This document shows, one piece after another, positions 46,736 to 57,489 of a DNA stretch of 64,000 nt. The translations under genes and the position numbers were made by a program. This stretch comes from Heterohyrax brucei (taxonomy: Eukaryota; Chordata; Mammalia; Hyracoidea; Procaviidae), in the NCBI GenBank assembly GCA_028571685.1, contig CM053140.1:148227701-148291700 (forward strand), given 5' to 3'. How positions within the stretch are numbered: position 1 is the stretch's first letter; each line of letters begins with the position of its first letter. The notes beneath the pieces were generated by a model. It saw nothing but the letters and a program-made list of their open reading frames with translations, did not search any database and was not told where the DNA came from.

Positions 46736-46884
46736 AACAACACAGGTAATATTTGCCTCTTTTTAAACTTCATAAAGTAAAAGAACTTTACTTTTATGCC
46801 AAACTTTTTACACGTTTTATGCCTGTGGTATCAGTCTATCTATTGACATATAGTAATAACAGGTGCTTAATCATTGTTTCATAG

Positions 46885-47290
46885 TACTGTAAAGTTTGAA
46901 AATATACTTGCCAGTTAATGTTCTCCTGTTGATTGTCATTTGGTTTGCATCCAGGTTTCGTTATTGCTGATAAAGTTGTAACACACATCTCATGTGTGTC
47001 TGTGGTGGCGTATGTACTTGCATTTTGGTTGAGTATATAGCTAGGAATGCAATAGCTATTCAGTATGAATACATGTGTTCAGAAGTGGTAGATTTTTTAA
47101 AACAGTTTTCCAAAGTGATTTCACCAATTGTCTCTGCCGTCAGCAGAGCTATAGGAGTTATAGGTGTTCTACATCTTTTCTCAGTTAATGTTGTTATGTT
47201 TCTTTCTTTCTTTTCAAAATTACAGCCACTCTGGTGGGTGTGTGGTAGTGTCTGATTGCTTACTCCCTTACCATTCCTTTACCCAACTTC
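46885..47290 (-). mobile_element. Very old L1 fragment, ORF2 C-terminus
   Basis: The plus strand carries decayed antisense ORF2 blocks in the right order: TTATTGCTGATAAAGTTG, CAGTTTTCCAAAGTGATTTC, ACCAATTGTCTCTGCCG and CACTCTGGTGGGTGTGTGG. The open frames here are antisense to the element. Confidence 0.6.
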
Positions 47291-47559
47291 TCCCTTCATA
47301 TTGTGGTTTACTATTAATGGTTATTCCAGTAGTGTTAGTATTTGTTTTTCTGATTTTCCTATTCCATTTTTAGGGGGTCTAATTTTTGAAATAAAGTACC
47401 ACTTTTTACTGTTGTTGTTCTTTAATTGTGTATTTATGACAATACAGATGCCCATTTTGAATTACTTTCTAAATGACTCGTCCTGGTTTACCTGGAATGA
47501 TACATATCTGCTGACATTTTCAAAATAATTTCTTTGGGGGGTTTTGGGCTCAATGGTAT

Positions 47560-48030
47560 CTTGGAGTGAATACTTGGCCAATATTTTCCTAGGTTAATGC
47601 AGGATCTAGAATAGACACTATCACTTCCTGTTTATGGGCAAGATAGTGGACATCGGAAGGTGGCTGCCTAACTAGCAATAACAGAATCCTCTTTGCAAGC
47701 AGATATAGCCATATTTCTAGGCTTCTCAAGAAATGCCAGTGGAAGAGATAGGAAGTTTTAAGGAGTGTGTGTGGTTTCTCCACCCACCGGCTCTTCCCCT
47801 TCCATAGCCTGTTGCAGATCAAAGAGGTGACCTTAGAAGATGGTGGGACCATAGGTGGAAATAGGCTACTTCCTTACATCACCATTAGGAGAAGCACCAT
47901 CCACAGATCAGGAACATTCATCTTAAACTTCATAGGGTCTAGTAATAAATCTCTAGTGTGTTTGGACCATTTAACATTTTGAGTTTCGTTTGTTACACCA
48001 GTTTGCTTTTCCTTAATTAATATGAAAATT
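47560..48030 (+). mobile_element. MLT1-like MaLR LTR, diverged
   Basis: The 3' part (GCAGATCAAAGAGGTGACCT, AGTAATAAATCTCTAGTG, GTTTGTTACACCAGTTTGC) resembles the 3' region and terminus of old MLT1 LTRs. The start is unclear. Confidence 0.5.
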
Positions 48031-49064
48031 GGCACCTGGAGATAGAGTGTGTCTCCAACAAATAACTGAAGTATATGGCATTGACTTATCAGTTACTGGA
48101 CAACAAGAAAATGCATATTGAAGGCTGGAAAGTTAGAGATCTATGCTATGGAGTAATTAAACATTTGACAAAACAGTAAACACTTGGAAACACATAAGTT
48201 GCTTTTGGAGTCTGACTTTCATAGGGTACAGATTCCTGATTGTATTTTGGTTGCCTCTCGCTGAATTTGGTAAAAGAAAACAAAACAAAACAAAGAAGCG
48301 TGCAGGAGGAATTGGCAGTTTGAAAGCAGAAATAAAAGGAGGTAGAGAGAAACCAGAAATCTTGCATCTGCTCCTGGACCCTCAAAAGTAAGAAACAAAA
48401 CTGAAAAAGACTTTGAGCAAAAGGCTTGTTGAGATTTTAGAGATACACAATGCAAGGGCAAAAATAAAGTTAAGAGTGTTTCCTTCTCATTTAGGCAATA
48501 AGTATCAAGACAGGCTTCAAGATAGGTACCACTGAGATGAGAGAGAATGGAAGGAGTGTGAAGAAAAGATGCCAAGCCAAGCCAAGTGCCGTCGAGTCGG
48601 ATCCGACTCAGAAAGAAATTTAAACATGAGTGAATATCGGTACATAAAACTGACTGGGGATCAATCAGAATCTACTAAAATTTTGAGTGATTTTAATCGC
48701 TGAAAACTACATGAACCACATGCCTACCAGGATTGCTGAGATTTTATAAACAAACAAACAAAGAAACAAATGTGACAGCATGAACTCTTAGAAATGATAT
48801 AGGACACCTGGAAATCTAGAAAAAGATTGTGACAGCTAAACAAATTTTGAGTCCCCAAACTTGAACCAGCAGGAAGTAGGCTCTTCAAGTTGTACATGCC
48901 TCAAAGAGGGCCTTTCCTCAGTACTCATGGACGATAAAGGCCAAGTACAGTCCTCGGTATTGGAGCCAGAAGAAAGGGAATGACAATGGAGTCATCAGCA
49001 AGACACTCCTTAGCAGAGTCCAAGATTATGGTCTAATTCGGAAACACTCTCTACTGTCAGGTTG
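48031..49064. other. Unrecognised sequence with SINE tail
   Basis: Contains an AfroSINE tail at 48571-48610 and an (AAAC)n at 48750-48772. A 118-codon minus-strand frame (48219-48575) is Leu/Phe/Ser-rich, overlaps another frame and lacks a recognisable domain. I do not call it a gene, but it is the longest frame in the window that repeats do not explain. Confidence 0.4.
48571..48610 (-). mobile_element. AfroSINE 3'-end micro-fragment with tandem tail
   Basis: GCCAAGCCAAGCCAAGTGCC followed by GTCGAGTCGGATCCGACTCA. It is almost undecayed and stops abruptly, with no body. Confidence 0.85.
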
Positions 49065-49335
49065 TTGCTTGCTACCATTGAGTTGATCCTCAACTTATAG
49101 TGAGTCTCTGCACAATGGAATGAAATGATGCCCAGTCATGAACAATAAGCTTGTTGTGATCCATAGGATTTTCACTTGTTAATGTTTTTAAAAGTAGCCT
49201 GCCAGGCCTTTCTTCCCAGCTGCCTTAGTTGAGAAGCTCTGCTGAAACCTATTTATCATAGCAATACCACAAGTCTTCACCAGTAGATGGGTGATGGTGT
49301 TGTATTAGATTCCTTGGGTGGGGTTTGAACCAGTC
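49065..49335 (-). mobile_element. Afrotherian SINE, family B
   Basis: Plus-strand order: GCTACCATTGAGTTGATCCT, CTCTGCACAATGGAATGAAA, TCCATAGGATTTTCACTTG, GCCAGGCCTTTCTTCCCAGC, GAGAAGCTCTGCTGAAACCT. This is the longest copy of the family here and shows an RTE-like first 60 bp joined to a distinct body. Confidence 0.7.
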
Positions 49336-50107
49336 TTCTTCATGAAAGAGAAGAATTAATAATTGCTATCCAGCTGGCAATGATTATTATTGTTGTGGAT
49401 TGGTAATTTCACTGTTTCCCATTTTCTTTTTCTATTAGCAGTTTTTATTATAGATGGCCTGTCCCTGATTCTCTATTATATTTGGACAGTATGTGCTTGT
49501 GTATGTGTGTTGGGGTGGGTAGAAACTCACTTGTCCATTAATGTGTAGGATCATTAGTGGCCACATTTGGATCTGATGAAGTTCACATTTCACAGAGAGG
49601 TCCTGGACAGTGGCTTGGATGATATTTTTGCATGGGACATTGGATGATCTGGAGAACTTGAATATGTTTTGGGGGGGGGGCAGGAAATGCAGAGTGATGT
49701 GTTGTATTAGCAAAGGCTAGTTGCCTCCTTACCAAAATTGTGTCCCTCCTTTCATAATGTAGACTTGTTGTCAGGAGATGATTTTCCAGCTAGCCATTGC
49801 TTTTCTTTGTTTTGCATTTCACTTTTAGGCTGCAAATCTTAAAGTTGACTGTGCTTTTTTTACTGACTTTTAGTTTTCACCAACTTGATGGAAGTGAGCA
49901 AGGTGATGGTGAAAGTCATGGACTGAAGAGGTTAAAGCTGCAGGAAGGATGGAGTTCGTATACCTAAATTACTGCAAACAGTGGAACTGCCAGCCGATCA
50001 AAAATACCCTGTGAAGAGAGCGTTCATATGCTGTGGCATTGTTAATCATTGTCATAAAACAATATTTGTGCTAACTGGAGGGCTTTTCACTAGGTAGATA
50101 ATATACA
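49336..50107. other. Unrecognised sequence
   Basis: About 770 bp with a G run at about 49671-49680. A 92-codon minus-strand frame (49435-49713) has no recognisable domain. Confidence 0.4.
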
Positions 50108-50990
50108 AAAATTTTCTAGGTGAAGGTAAGGAAAACATGCAACACAGAAGGATTCAGCACAGCTGGACTAAACCAAACACTGTTTCCTTAATATAAACAA
50201 ATACGTCAAAGGATAGAGTATCAGTGGCAGGGGTCCAGAGACCATGGTTTCAGGGAACATCTTGGTCAATTGGCATATGAAAGTTCTCTTAAGTTCTGCA
50301 TCCCACTTTGGTAAGTGGTGTATGGAGTCATAAAAGCTAGTGAGCAACCATCGAAAATACATCAATTGGTCCCAACCCACCTGGAGCAGAGAAACATGAT
50401 GAACATCAAATACACCAGGAAAATATTAACCTAAGAGACAGAAAGGACCACCTAAACCAGAGACTCCATCTGCCTGAGACTGGAAGAACTAGATGGAGGG
50501 TGACCAGTTACCATCAATGATTGCTTTGACAGGGAATACAACAGAGAATTATTAACAGAGCAGGAGAAAAATGGTGTGCAGAACTCAACCTCTAGTAAAA
50601 AGACCAGACTTAATCTGCAGGGATCCTGAAAGACATCGTCTGCTCTCAGACTCTGTTATCTCAGCAGTAAAACAATTCCCAAAGCCAGCTCTTCAGTCAA
50701 AGATTAAACTGGACTATAAGACATAAAATGATACTCATGAAGAGTGTGCTTCTTAGCTCAAGTAGATGTATGAGACTAAATGGAGAGCTCCTGTATAGAG
50801 ATGACACAAGAAGGCAGAAAGGGACAGGAGATGGTTGAATGGATGCAGGAAATCAGGGTGAAAAGCAGAGTGCACTGTCACACTGCAGAGCAATTTACAG
50901 TCACTTAACAATGTGTGTACACATTTTTGTATGAGAAACTAACTTGAACTGTGAACTTTCACTTAAAGCACATTAAAAGAAGGTTAAAAA
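50108..50990 (+). mobile_element. L1 3' UTR (type B), 5'-truncated
   Basis: Colinear in its first half with the L1 3' UTR at 52.3-52.8 kb (AGGTGAAGGTAAGGAAAAC, CAGGGGTCCAGAGACCATGG, GGAGTCATAAAAGCTAG). It ends in AACTGTGAACTTTCACTTAA AGCAC, the reverse of the starts at 11262 and 60385. It therefore links the type-B terminus to the same upstream 3' UTR used by the type-A elements. Confidence 0.8.
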
Positions 50991-51489
50991 AAGAAATATC
51001 CTTTGCTCTTTAAAAGAGCAAAAATAAATTTTTTAGTATCTTTGAGTTGGTTTGTTACAGTAAGCTAACATTTCATCAATAACATTAAAATGCTGGGTAT
51101 GATTTTGTGTGTTTGTTTTTATTTAGACAGAGGTCAAGAAAGATATAAGGAGAACTATCATAGATGAGAAGTACTTTCATGACAGTTAGGTGGCTGGGTT
51201 CCTATTTACAGGGAAGTGTCTAGAGGTGTGTGATGGGACTTTCTCTGCCTGGCTTATGTAACATGTTTCATAAGTACTTGACTCTGAAGACTTATAGAAA
51301 AATCATGTTCTTTAGATCTGTCTACAACTAAAACTAATTGCTAACAAAATGAGGATTAAAATTTTCTTTTCCAGTAAAAAGTCACTAAAGCTAAACTTCA
51401 TCTGTGCAAAAAGGGAAAGGAAGAAACTTCAGCTTTTCTGTTTTTTATAAAAGACTACAGGATAGAGAAGATGTGACTTGACCATCCAT
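50991..51489. other. Unrecognised sequence with a small hairpin
   Basis: TTTGCTCTTT and AAAGAGCAAA form a 10-bp hairpin at about 51002-51022, near the A-rich end of the previous L1. Nothing else is recognised. Confidence 0.45.
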
Positions 51490-51688
51490 AGCTATTGGGT
51501 TGATTGCCATTCATAACCATAGTGACTCTATAGAACAGAATAGAACTGCCACATAGGGTTTCCAGGGTTGTACTGTCTATGGAAAGCAGACTGCCACGTC
51601 TGTCTCCCACAGAACAGCAGGTGGGTTTAAACTGCTAATTTTACAGTTTGCAACCAAGGACTTAACCACTGTGCCACTAGAGCGCCTG
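51490..51688 (-). mobile_element. AfroSINE, long variant
   Basis: Segments in reverse order: TTGCCATTCATAACCATAGT, AGAATAGAACTGCCACATAG, AGCAGACTGCCACGTCTGTC, GGTGGGTTTAAACTG, CCACTGTGCCACTAGAG. A nearly complete copy. Confidence 0.92.
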
Positions 51689-51904
51689 TGAGTTGCTATG
51701 CTATCGGTTACAACAGGCTTGATTTGAATTTGACAGCAGTTCATATCAAATGTGCTGAGATTTTTATGGCCTACAAATTCAACACAAACAGAAATTGCAA
51801 TGAAGTTGCAAGAAAAAATAAGAAAACATTCTTTTCTGTCCTTGATTAAGTAAAAATTGAAGAAATTTGGAATATATTTTACAGAAATAAGGGTTGTCAC
51901 ATTA

Positions 51905-53170
51905 ACAGATAGATGCACATGAATGCTTATTGCAGCACTGTCTACAATAGCAAAAAGGTGGAATCAATCTAGGTTCCCATCAATAGATGCATGGATAAAG
52001 AAACTATGGTATATATACATAATAGAACACATCACAATGACAAAGAACAAGGAAAATTTTTAGGAACCAGCTCATAAACTGTAATCAACTCAAAGACACT
52101 GTGCTGAGTGAAGTCGGTCACCTGCAAAAGGACAAATATTGTATGAGATCACTATTACAATATGGACTTAAGAAAAGACATTTAGAAGAAAAGACATTAA
52201 GAAGAAGTTACTCTTTGATGGCTGCAAGGGTGGGTAGGGAGGGAGAGGGTTATTCATAGATTAGTTAGCCAACAGGAATTCAGTTAGGTGAAGGTAGGGA
52301 CTGCATGCAGTAGAAGACAGGTCAGCATAACTGGACTGCGTCATAAACTGAAATGTTCTCTAAACTCAACCTAACATTTCAAAGGATAGATTTGCAGGGA
52401 CAGGGATCTGAGGACCATGTTTTTAGGGGACATCAAGTTCAACCGGCATAGCTAGTCTTTCACTAAGAGAGTTACCTGCACCCCATATTGGTGAGTGGTG
52501 TCTGGAGTCTTAAAAGCCAGTCAGCTGCCACCTGAGGAACATCAATTTGTCCCAATTTACCTGGAACAGCTGACAACCGAGAATATCAAAGACGCAAGAA
52601 AAAATGAGCCTGGGAGACAGAGGATGCATATGATTGGGAGACTACATCAGAATGGGACAAGAAGAACTAGATGGTATCGAGCCACCACCAAGGACAGCCT
52701 TGATAGAAATCACAATGTAGAGTTTCTGATGTGGCATGAGAAAAAGAGGTGTGCTGATCAGGAACTCTATTGATGGTCCAACAACCTTGAAGATCCCCTG
52801 GGAACGTGGCCCCTAGACTTGCTGCTAACCCAGAGCTGAAACCAGTATTAAAGCTGACATTTCAGACAAAGAATGGACTAGATTTAGGTACACAGAGTGA
52901 TGCATATGGTGTGTGTACTTGCCAGTCAGCCAAGTGCCGTCATATATACATATATATATATAAATGTATGAGAGTGTCCTACCGGGAGAAGAGACAGTGG
53001 AGAGGAGGGGACAAGTGTTGGTTGAGTGGATACTGGAAGTAAGGAATGCTAAAGAAGAGTGTGCTGTCACGGGGGAGGAGAGCAGACAGAGTTGCGGAAG
53101 CCAGGATGCTCAGGGTTTTATATGGAAAATTGACTTAGATTGTCAACTGTCAATCAAAATTAAAAAAAAT
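51905..53170 (+). mobile_element. L1 LINE 3' end, ORF2 tail and 3' UTR
   Basis: Starts in the last ORF2 codons (GCTTATTGCAGCACTGTCTA encodes the IAALS.-type stretch) and runs through AAGGACAAATATTGTATGAG into the 3' UTR, with TGGTGAGTGGTGTCTGGAGT. It ends near the A-rich tract at 53155-53170. The region 52920-52965 carries a SINE tail piece and a (TA)n run, so this part is rearranged relative to other copies. Confidence 0.85.
52928..52965. repeat. SINE tail piece followed by (TA)n
   Basis: AGCCAAGTGCCGTC (AfroSINE 3' end) at 52928-52941 runs directly into ATATATACATATATATATAT, within the 3' UTR of an L1. Confidence 0.7.
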
Positions 53171-53227
53171 AATTGGAAAATTAATACCCATTTTGCTACA
53201 TATTGATACAAATGTCATCTGAATATT

Positions 53228-53394
53228 TAGTACTAAGTTCAGACTCACAATGACTCCATGTGTGTCAGAGTAGAATTGTGTTCCATAGCATTTTCAATGA
53301 CTGCTTTTGCAGAAGTAGACCACCAGGCCTTTCTTAGGTTCCTCTGGCTGAACTTGAACTGAAATCTCCAATTTTTTAACCACTCAGGGACTCC
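53228..53394 (-). mobile_element. AfroSINE, variant with GACTCC end
   Basis: Plus-strand order: TTCAGACTCACAATGACTCC, ATGTGTGTCAGAGTAGAATT, GCATTTTCAATGACTGC, CCAGGCCTTTCTTAGGTTCC, TTAACCACTCAGGGACTCC. Confidence 0.85.
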
Positions 53395-55699
53395 ATTCAG
53401 TATTAGGGTCTGCATTTTAAAGGCTACACTATCATGTCAATGGGGTTGTTGATAGGTTGGGTAAGGTTCTAAAGCCCTGTCACGTTAGAAATATTTTAGG
53501 AAATTAAAGATGTATATCCCGGTGAAGCAATGCCTAAAGAAAAGATGAATATCTGCATTCTAAGACTCAAACTATCATGAAAAAATGTATCTATTATAGC
53601 TTCAAATGCCAGAATTGGTTTGAATCCATAGATGTTAGGATGAGTTTCTTCTTATTTTGATCTCAGTCTCTGAAAGATCTCTCAAAAAGCTATTGTGTTA
53701 TGAAGTTTCAGAGACTCTGCCAGGGCAAACATGCAAATTGAGCACTTCTGAGTAAGTTAGACCAGGTGAACTCTAATGTAGTGCCTCCCAACCTTTTCAG
53801 CATCATGGCACACAGAGAAAATGATATTGTATCACACTGTGCAATGAACTTATTAGACTAATTAAGGCTGGAGACAATTGACTGAAGCTCCACACAGAAC
53901 CCAAGCACTTTCGCTATCACTACTTTCTTCCAAACTTGAGGCTACCGCACGGTTCTCTGGCACATGAGTTGGAAGAGCTTGGCTCAAAGGACATGTCCTG
54001 TAAGATGTCTTGATTCTCCATGAAAAGGAGAAACAATTTCAGATAGCCTTTTGTTTTTATACAGCAAGAAATGGTTTCCATGTCAGAAATTAGCACAAAA
54101 ATAGATTAAGCCTTTCTTTATGAGTCCAATTCTTACATCACTGTAACCTTGACTCTCAAATTCGGCATCAGGCAATGTATTCTGTATTCTGGTCATTCTG
54201 AGAACTCATCTCTGAAATCAGCTTACTTCATAATAAGTCAATTTCTTCTTGTAATCAGTGTAAAGAAGCAAGGAGAAACAAATCAGAATGTTTGGTCTGC
54301 AGCAAAGAACTGAGAGCTTCTACAGAGGAAAACATGTTGAATACCATGCCAGAATAACAAATGAAAAAGTCCTTTCCAGAGGGAGCAAGCTGAGCTGCAA
54401 GATCTTGGACTCTGTCCATATTTACTTTCTCATTTCACTTCTGAATTTTTAGCTGTTTTGATCTCAGTTTTACTTCAGCTGGAAGGATTGTAACTGTCTG
54501 TGCCATATTCAAGACAAAAACAAGTGGGAAAACCAATCTGTAGCTGCATATCAAGGGGAATTGTATTACACATACCACCAGGAGCTCAGTTTTGATCCTC
54601 TGAGGAAATCCTCCTTGCTAAAGGATTGCTCATCTGTTTCCACAACATGGCTTCTTGGATTTCAATTCTTTTTGTGAAAGTTTTTCAGATGAATGAGGGA
54701 AATGAATAATATTGAGGGAAAAAGGAAGTAGTTCTTCCATATCCCGTGCATTTTTTTGTGAATTCCTACCATTTTAAACTTTGACCATGTAATAAAAACA
54801 ATGCAAATTTGCAGACCTTTTTTTAATAATGTTATGGTTATTTATTATTTTCCTTGTTAATGGCTCCTATCATTTTGATATTTACTAACTTTATTCACTC
54901 ATTCATCACACATTAATTTATAATTTATTTGGCGGCCAGATCCTCATAAGATGTTAAGAAGTAGAGAAAAACAAGAATTAATTTTTGTCCCAAGGAAGGC
55001 TGTGATCTAATTGAGGAGAGAGACATAGACTGCTGTGCTTTTTATATAATGTGGCAACTACTCTGATGATGTCCTACACAGAGTAAAAAGGGACTAGATT
55101 ACGTTGGGGGATGATGCTAAGTAATGATTTTACAATGACATTGAGCCTGAGTCTGAGTACTGGACTACCTGCTAAATTTTATTTCAACATATCAAAGCAT
55201 TTCTCATCTATCATATTCCCTGATTATCCCCAAATCTCAAATCTGATTTCTCCCCTTTATCATTCTCCCTAGTTCCCTGCCCTTTTAAATTGCAGTTATT
55301 AACTTATTATGTCATCTGGCTAAGCTCTTACTCTTATATCTAAGTCTTCCCTCATAAATGCTGCATTTTAAGGTAGCCTGTTTTGTGGGCTGTGTTTTAC
55401 ATCTGAGCTTCTGACTGGGTCCTTGGCTTTAGGCCCTATCTTCACATGGGGATCTGCGTTCCACTCTGCTCTTGTCAGTCTGCCTTCCAAAGACTGGAAA
55501 TTTTTTAATTGATGTCAAGTTCTGGGAAGATGGAGACCATGCTTTTATCCTCAATCAAGTGTCTGCAGAATTTGAAACACCTGTCACAATACCTGGTAAA
55601 TTGTAGGTACTTAATATATTTGAATGGATATACATTTATTTACAATTCTGATGACTAGGGCTGATAATTGATGACCATTCTGTGATATCATTTTCTTTT
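53395..55699. other. Mostly unrecognised sequence
   Basis: About 2.3 kb with no frame above 60 codons. A possible hAT-like element lies at 53776-53990. The segment near 55540-55625 resembles an L2 tail weakly (CCTGGTAAATTGTAGGTACT). No host exon is recognised. Confidence 0.45.
53776..53990. mobile_element. Possible non-autonomous hAT-type DNA transposon
   Basis: One end reads TAGTGCCTCCCAACCTTTTC followed by ATCATGGCACAC. The other end, reversed, reads AGCCAAGCTCTTCCAACTCA TGTGCC. The two ends resemble decayed terminal inverted repeats and the TTCTCAACC-like hAT ends of mammals. I saw no clear 8-bp duplication. Confidence 0.35.
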
Positions 55700-56030
55700 C
55701 TTTTCTTCTTTTAATTTCTTGTGCTTTTATTATGGCTTAACTTGCCGTATGAACCCTCCACACACACAGCTATGCAACTCTAGCTTCTCTCCCCACTCTG
55801 TGACAGTACACTCCTCCTTTCCACCCTGTATTCATTCAATCAACTCACCTCTGGGTAGGAGTCTAATGCTATTTTCTGGCTTGGTTTTACCTACTCTATA
55901 TCACTGTTTGCATTCTCCACATGTCTTATCCTGGTGTTTCTCACTACTCCATTGTGATCCTCTTATAAGTTGCTTACTTGGAACAGAGACTGATATTTCT
56001 ATATGCCACTGGATGTCACATACTCCTAAT
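55700..56030 (-). mobile_element. L1 3' UTR fragment (type A), decayed
   Basis: CTTTTATTATGGCTTAACTT and GTGACAGTACACTCCTCCTT parallel the L1 3' end seen at 41.69-41.78 kb. The second half is weaker. It lies directly before the RTE 3' end. Confidence 0.45.
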
Positions 56031-57297
56031 CATCCTCATCTTCATTTCTCTTGTTGCTGTTAGGTGCCTTATGGTGACCCTATGTATGGAAGAAGGCAAT
56101 ACTGCTTGGTCCTGTGCTATCCTAGTAACCATTATTATACTAGAGCCCATTGTTGAAGCCACTGTATCAATCCATCTCTTCAAGAGTTGACCTCTTTCTC
56201 AGTGACCCTCTACTTTACCGAGCATGATGTCCTTCTCCAGGAACTAGTACTTCCCGATAACGTCACCAAAGAAGTTTCATCCACACTTGCTTTTAAGGAG
56301 AGTTTCGGCTATATTTCTTTCAAGACAGACTTGTTCCTTCTTTTGGTAGTCCATGGCATAGTCAATATTCTTCACCAACATTATAATTCAAATGTGCCAT
56401 TTTTAAAATTTTTTGGTCTCATTTTTTCATTGTTCAGTTTTCACGTGGTATATGAGGTGATCAAAAACACCATGGCCTGGGTCAGCTATGTCTTATACCT
56501 TAAGATGACATCTTGGTTTTTTAATACTTATAAAGTGGTCTTTTTAGTAGATTTGCCCAATGCAATACATCATTTAATTTCCTGACTGCTGCTTCCATGG
56601 GCATGTATTTTGCATCCAAGTAAAATGAAACTCTTACCAACGTCAACTTTTTCTCTGTTTCTCATAATGTTGCTTATTTGTTCATTTGTAAAGATTTTTG
56701 TTTTATGGAGAGGGGCAATTTGTACTAATGGCTGTAGTCTTTGATCTTCATGAGTAAGTGCAACAAGTTCTCTTTACTTTCAGCAAGGAAGGTGCTGAAG
56801 CCATCACCCACAAAGACCTCTGTGAGCAAAGCCACAAGCCTATGTGATGACGGGTGGACGCATCTCACCCCTGACATATTTCTGGCTGTATATTTTTCAT
56901 CCTAATTAAACTCTCCTCAAAAATGCCTCCTCATCTCAGGACAAACACTGAGCCCGGTAATTCCCAGCCTGGGAACGCCCAGCTCGTGAATGCCAAGGCC
57001 AGCCCAGCCCCACTGACTTCCCCCAGCTGCACATTGCCCCTGCATGTGAAGAGAATTACCCTTCTTAGAACAGTTTATGAAAGGCATAGGGTGGGTGATG
57101 GTAGGTGTTCACTGTCCCCACAGGAAAAGATAAAATAAAGAGCAAAAGTAGGAACAAATAGAGATTATAACCATTAGACCCCTCCTCCTGTACCTTTTAA
57201 CCTTGAGGTATAGGTAGGGCTGATTGAGCTCAGGGCATAACTTCGTTTTCACTGTCAATTATCACCACAACACACCTGCCTCGGGCCATTAATCTAG

Positions 57298-57337
57298 AAG
57301 CCAAGCCAAGTGCTGTCGAGTCGGATCCAACTCATGG
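57298..57337 (-). mobile_element. AfroSINE 3'-end micro-fragment inside the LTR
   Basis: AAGCCAAGCCAAGTGCTGTC followed by GAGTCGGATCCAACTCATGG. It lies in the U3 part of the LTR, upstream of the 54-bp duplication. Confidence 0.82.
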
Positions 57338-57381
57338 AAGGCCTTGACAATTAACAAGAAAAACACCATGAGGTTTCGGTT

Positions 57382-57489
57382 TCAAGTTAGCTAATAGCTT
57401 ATGTGGTCAGGGGGCAGGGTGAAAATCACGTCACCTCAAGTTAGCCAATAGCTTGTGTGGTCAGGGGGCAGGGTGAAAATCGCGTCACT
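57382..57489 (+). promoter_or_regulatory. Tandem 54-bp duplication in LTR U3 (CCAAT and CRE-like sites)
   Basis: Units 57382-57435 and 57436-57489 differ at about five positions. Each has TTAGCTAATAG or TTAGCCAATAG (a CCAAT-type box, exact in the second unit), a GTGGTCAGGGGGCAGGGTG stretch, and CACGTCAC or CGCGTCAC (CRE-like). The location about 12-120 bp upstream of AATAAA suits a U3 enhancer or promoter repeat. Factor binding is inferred from motifs only. Confidence 0.75.

Noticed and set aside
48849-49060. Possible processed pseudogene with a GLIRK-like stretch near 49035
   Set aside because: The resemblance to a ribosomal protein is limited to a few residues and the spacing of neighbouring motifs does not fit.
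56187-56585. 132-codon plus-strand frame that looks like a membrane protein
   Set aside because: It is antisense to the RTE LINE coding region at 56048-58850; the hydrophobic look comes from the reverse strand of RTE sequence.
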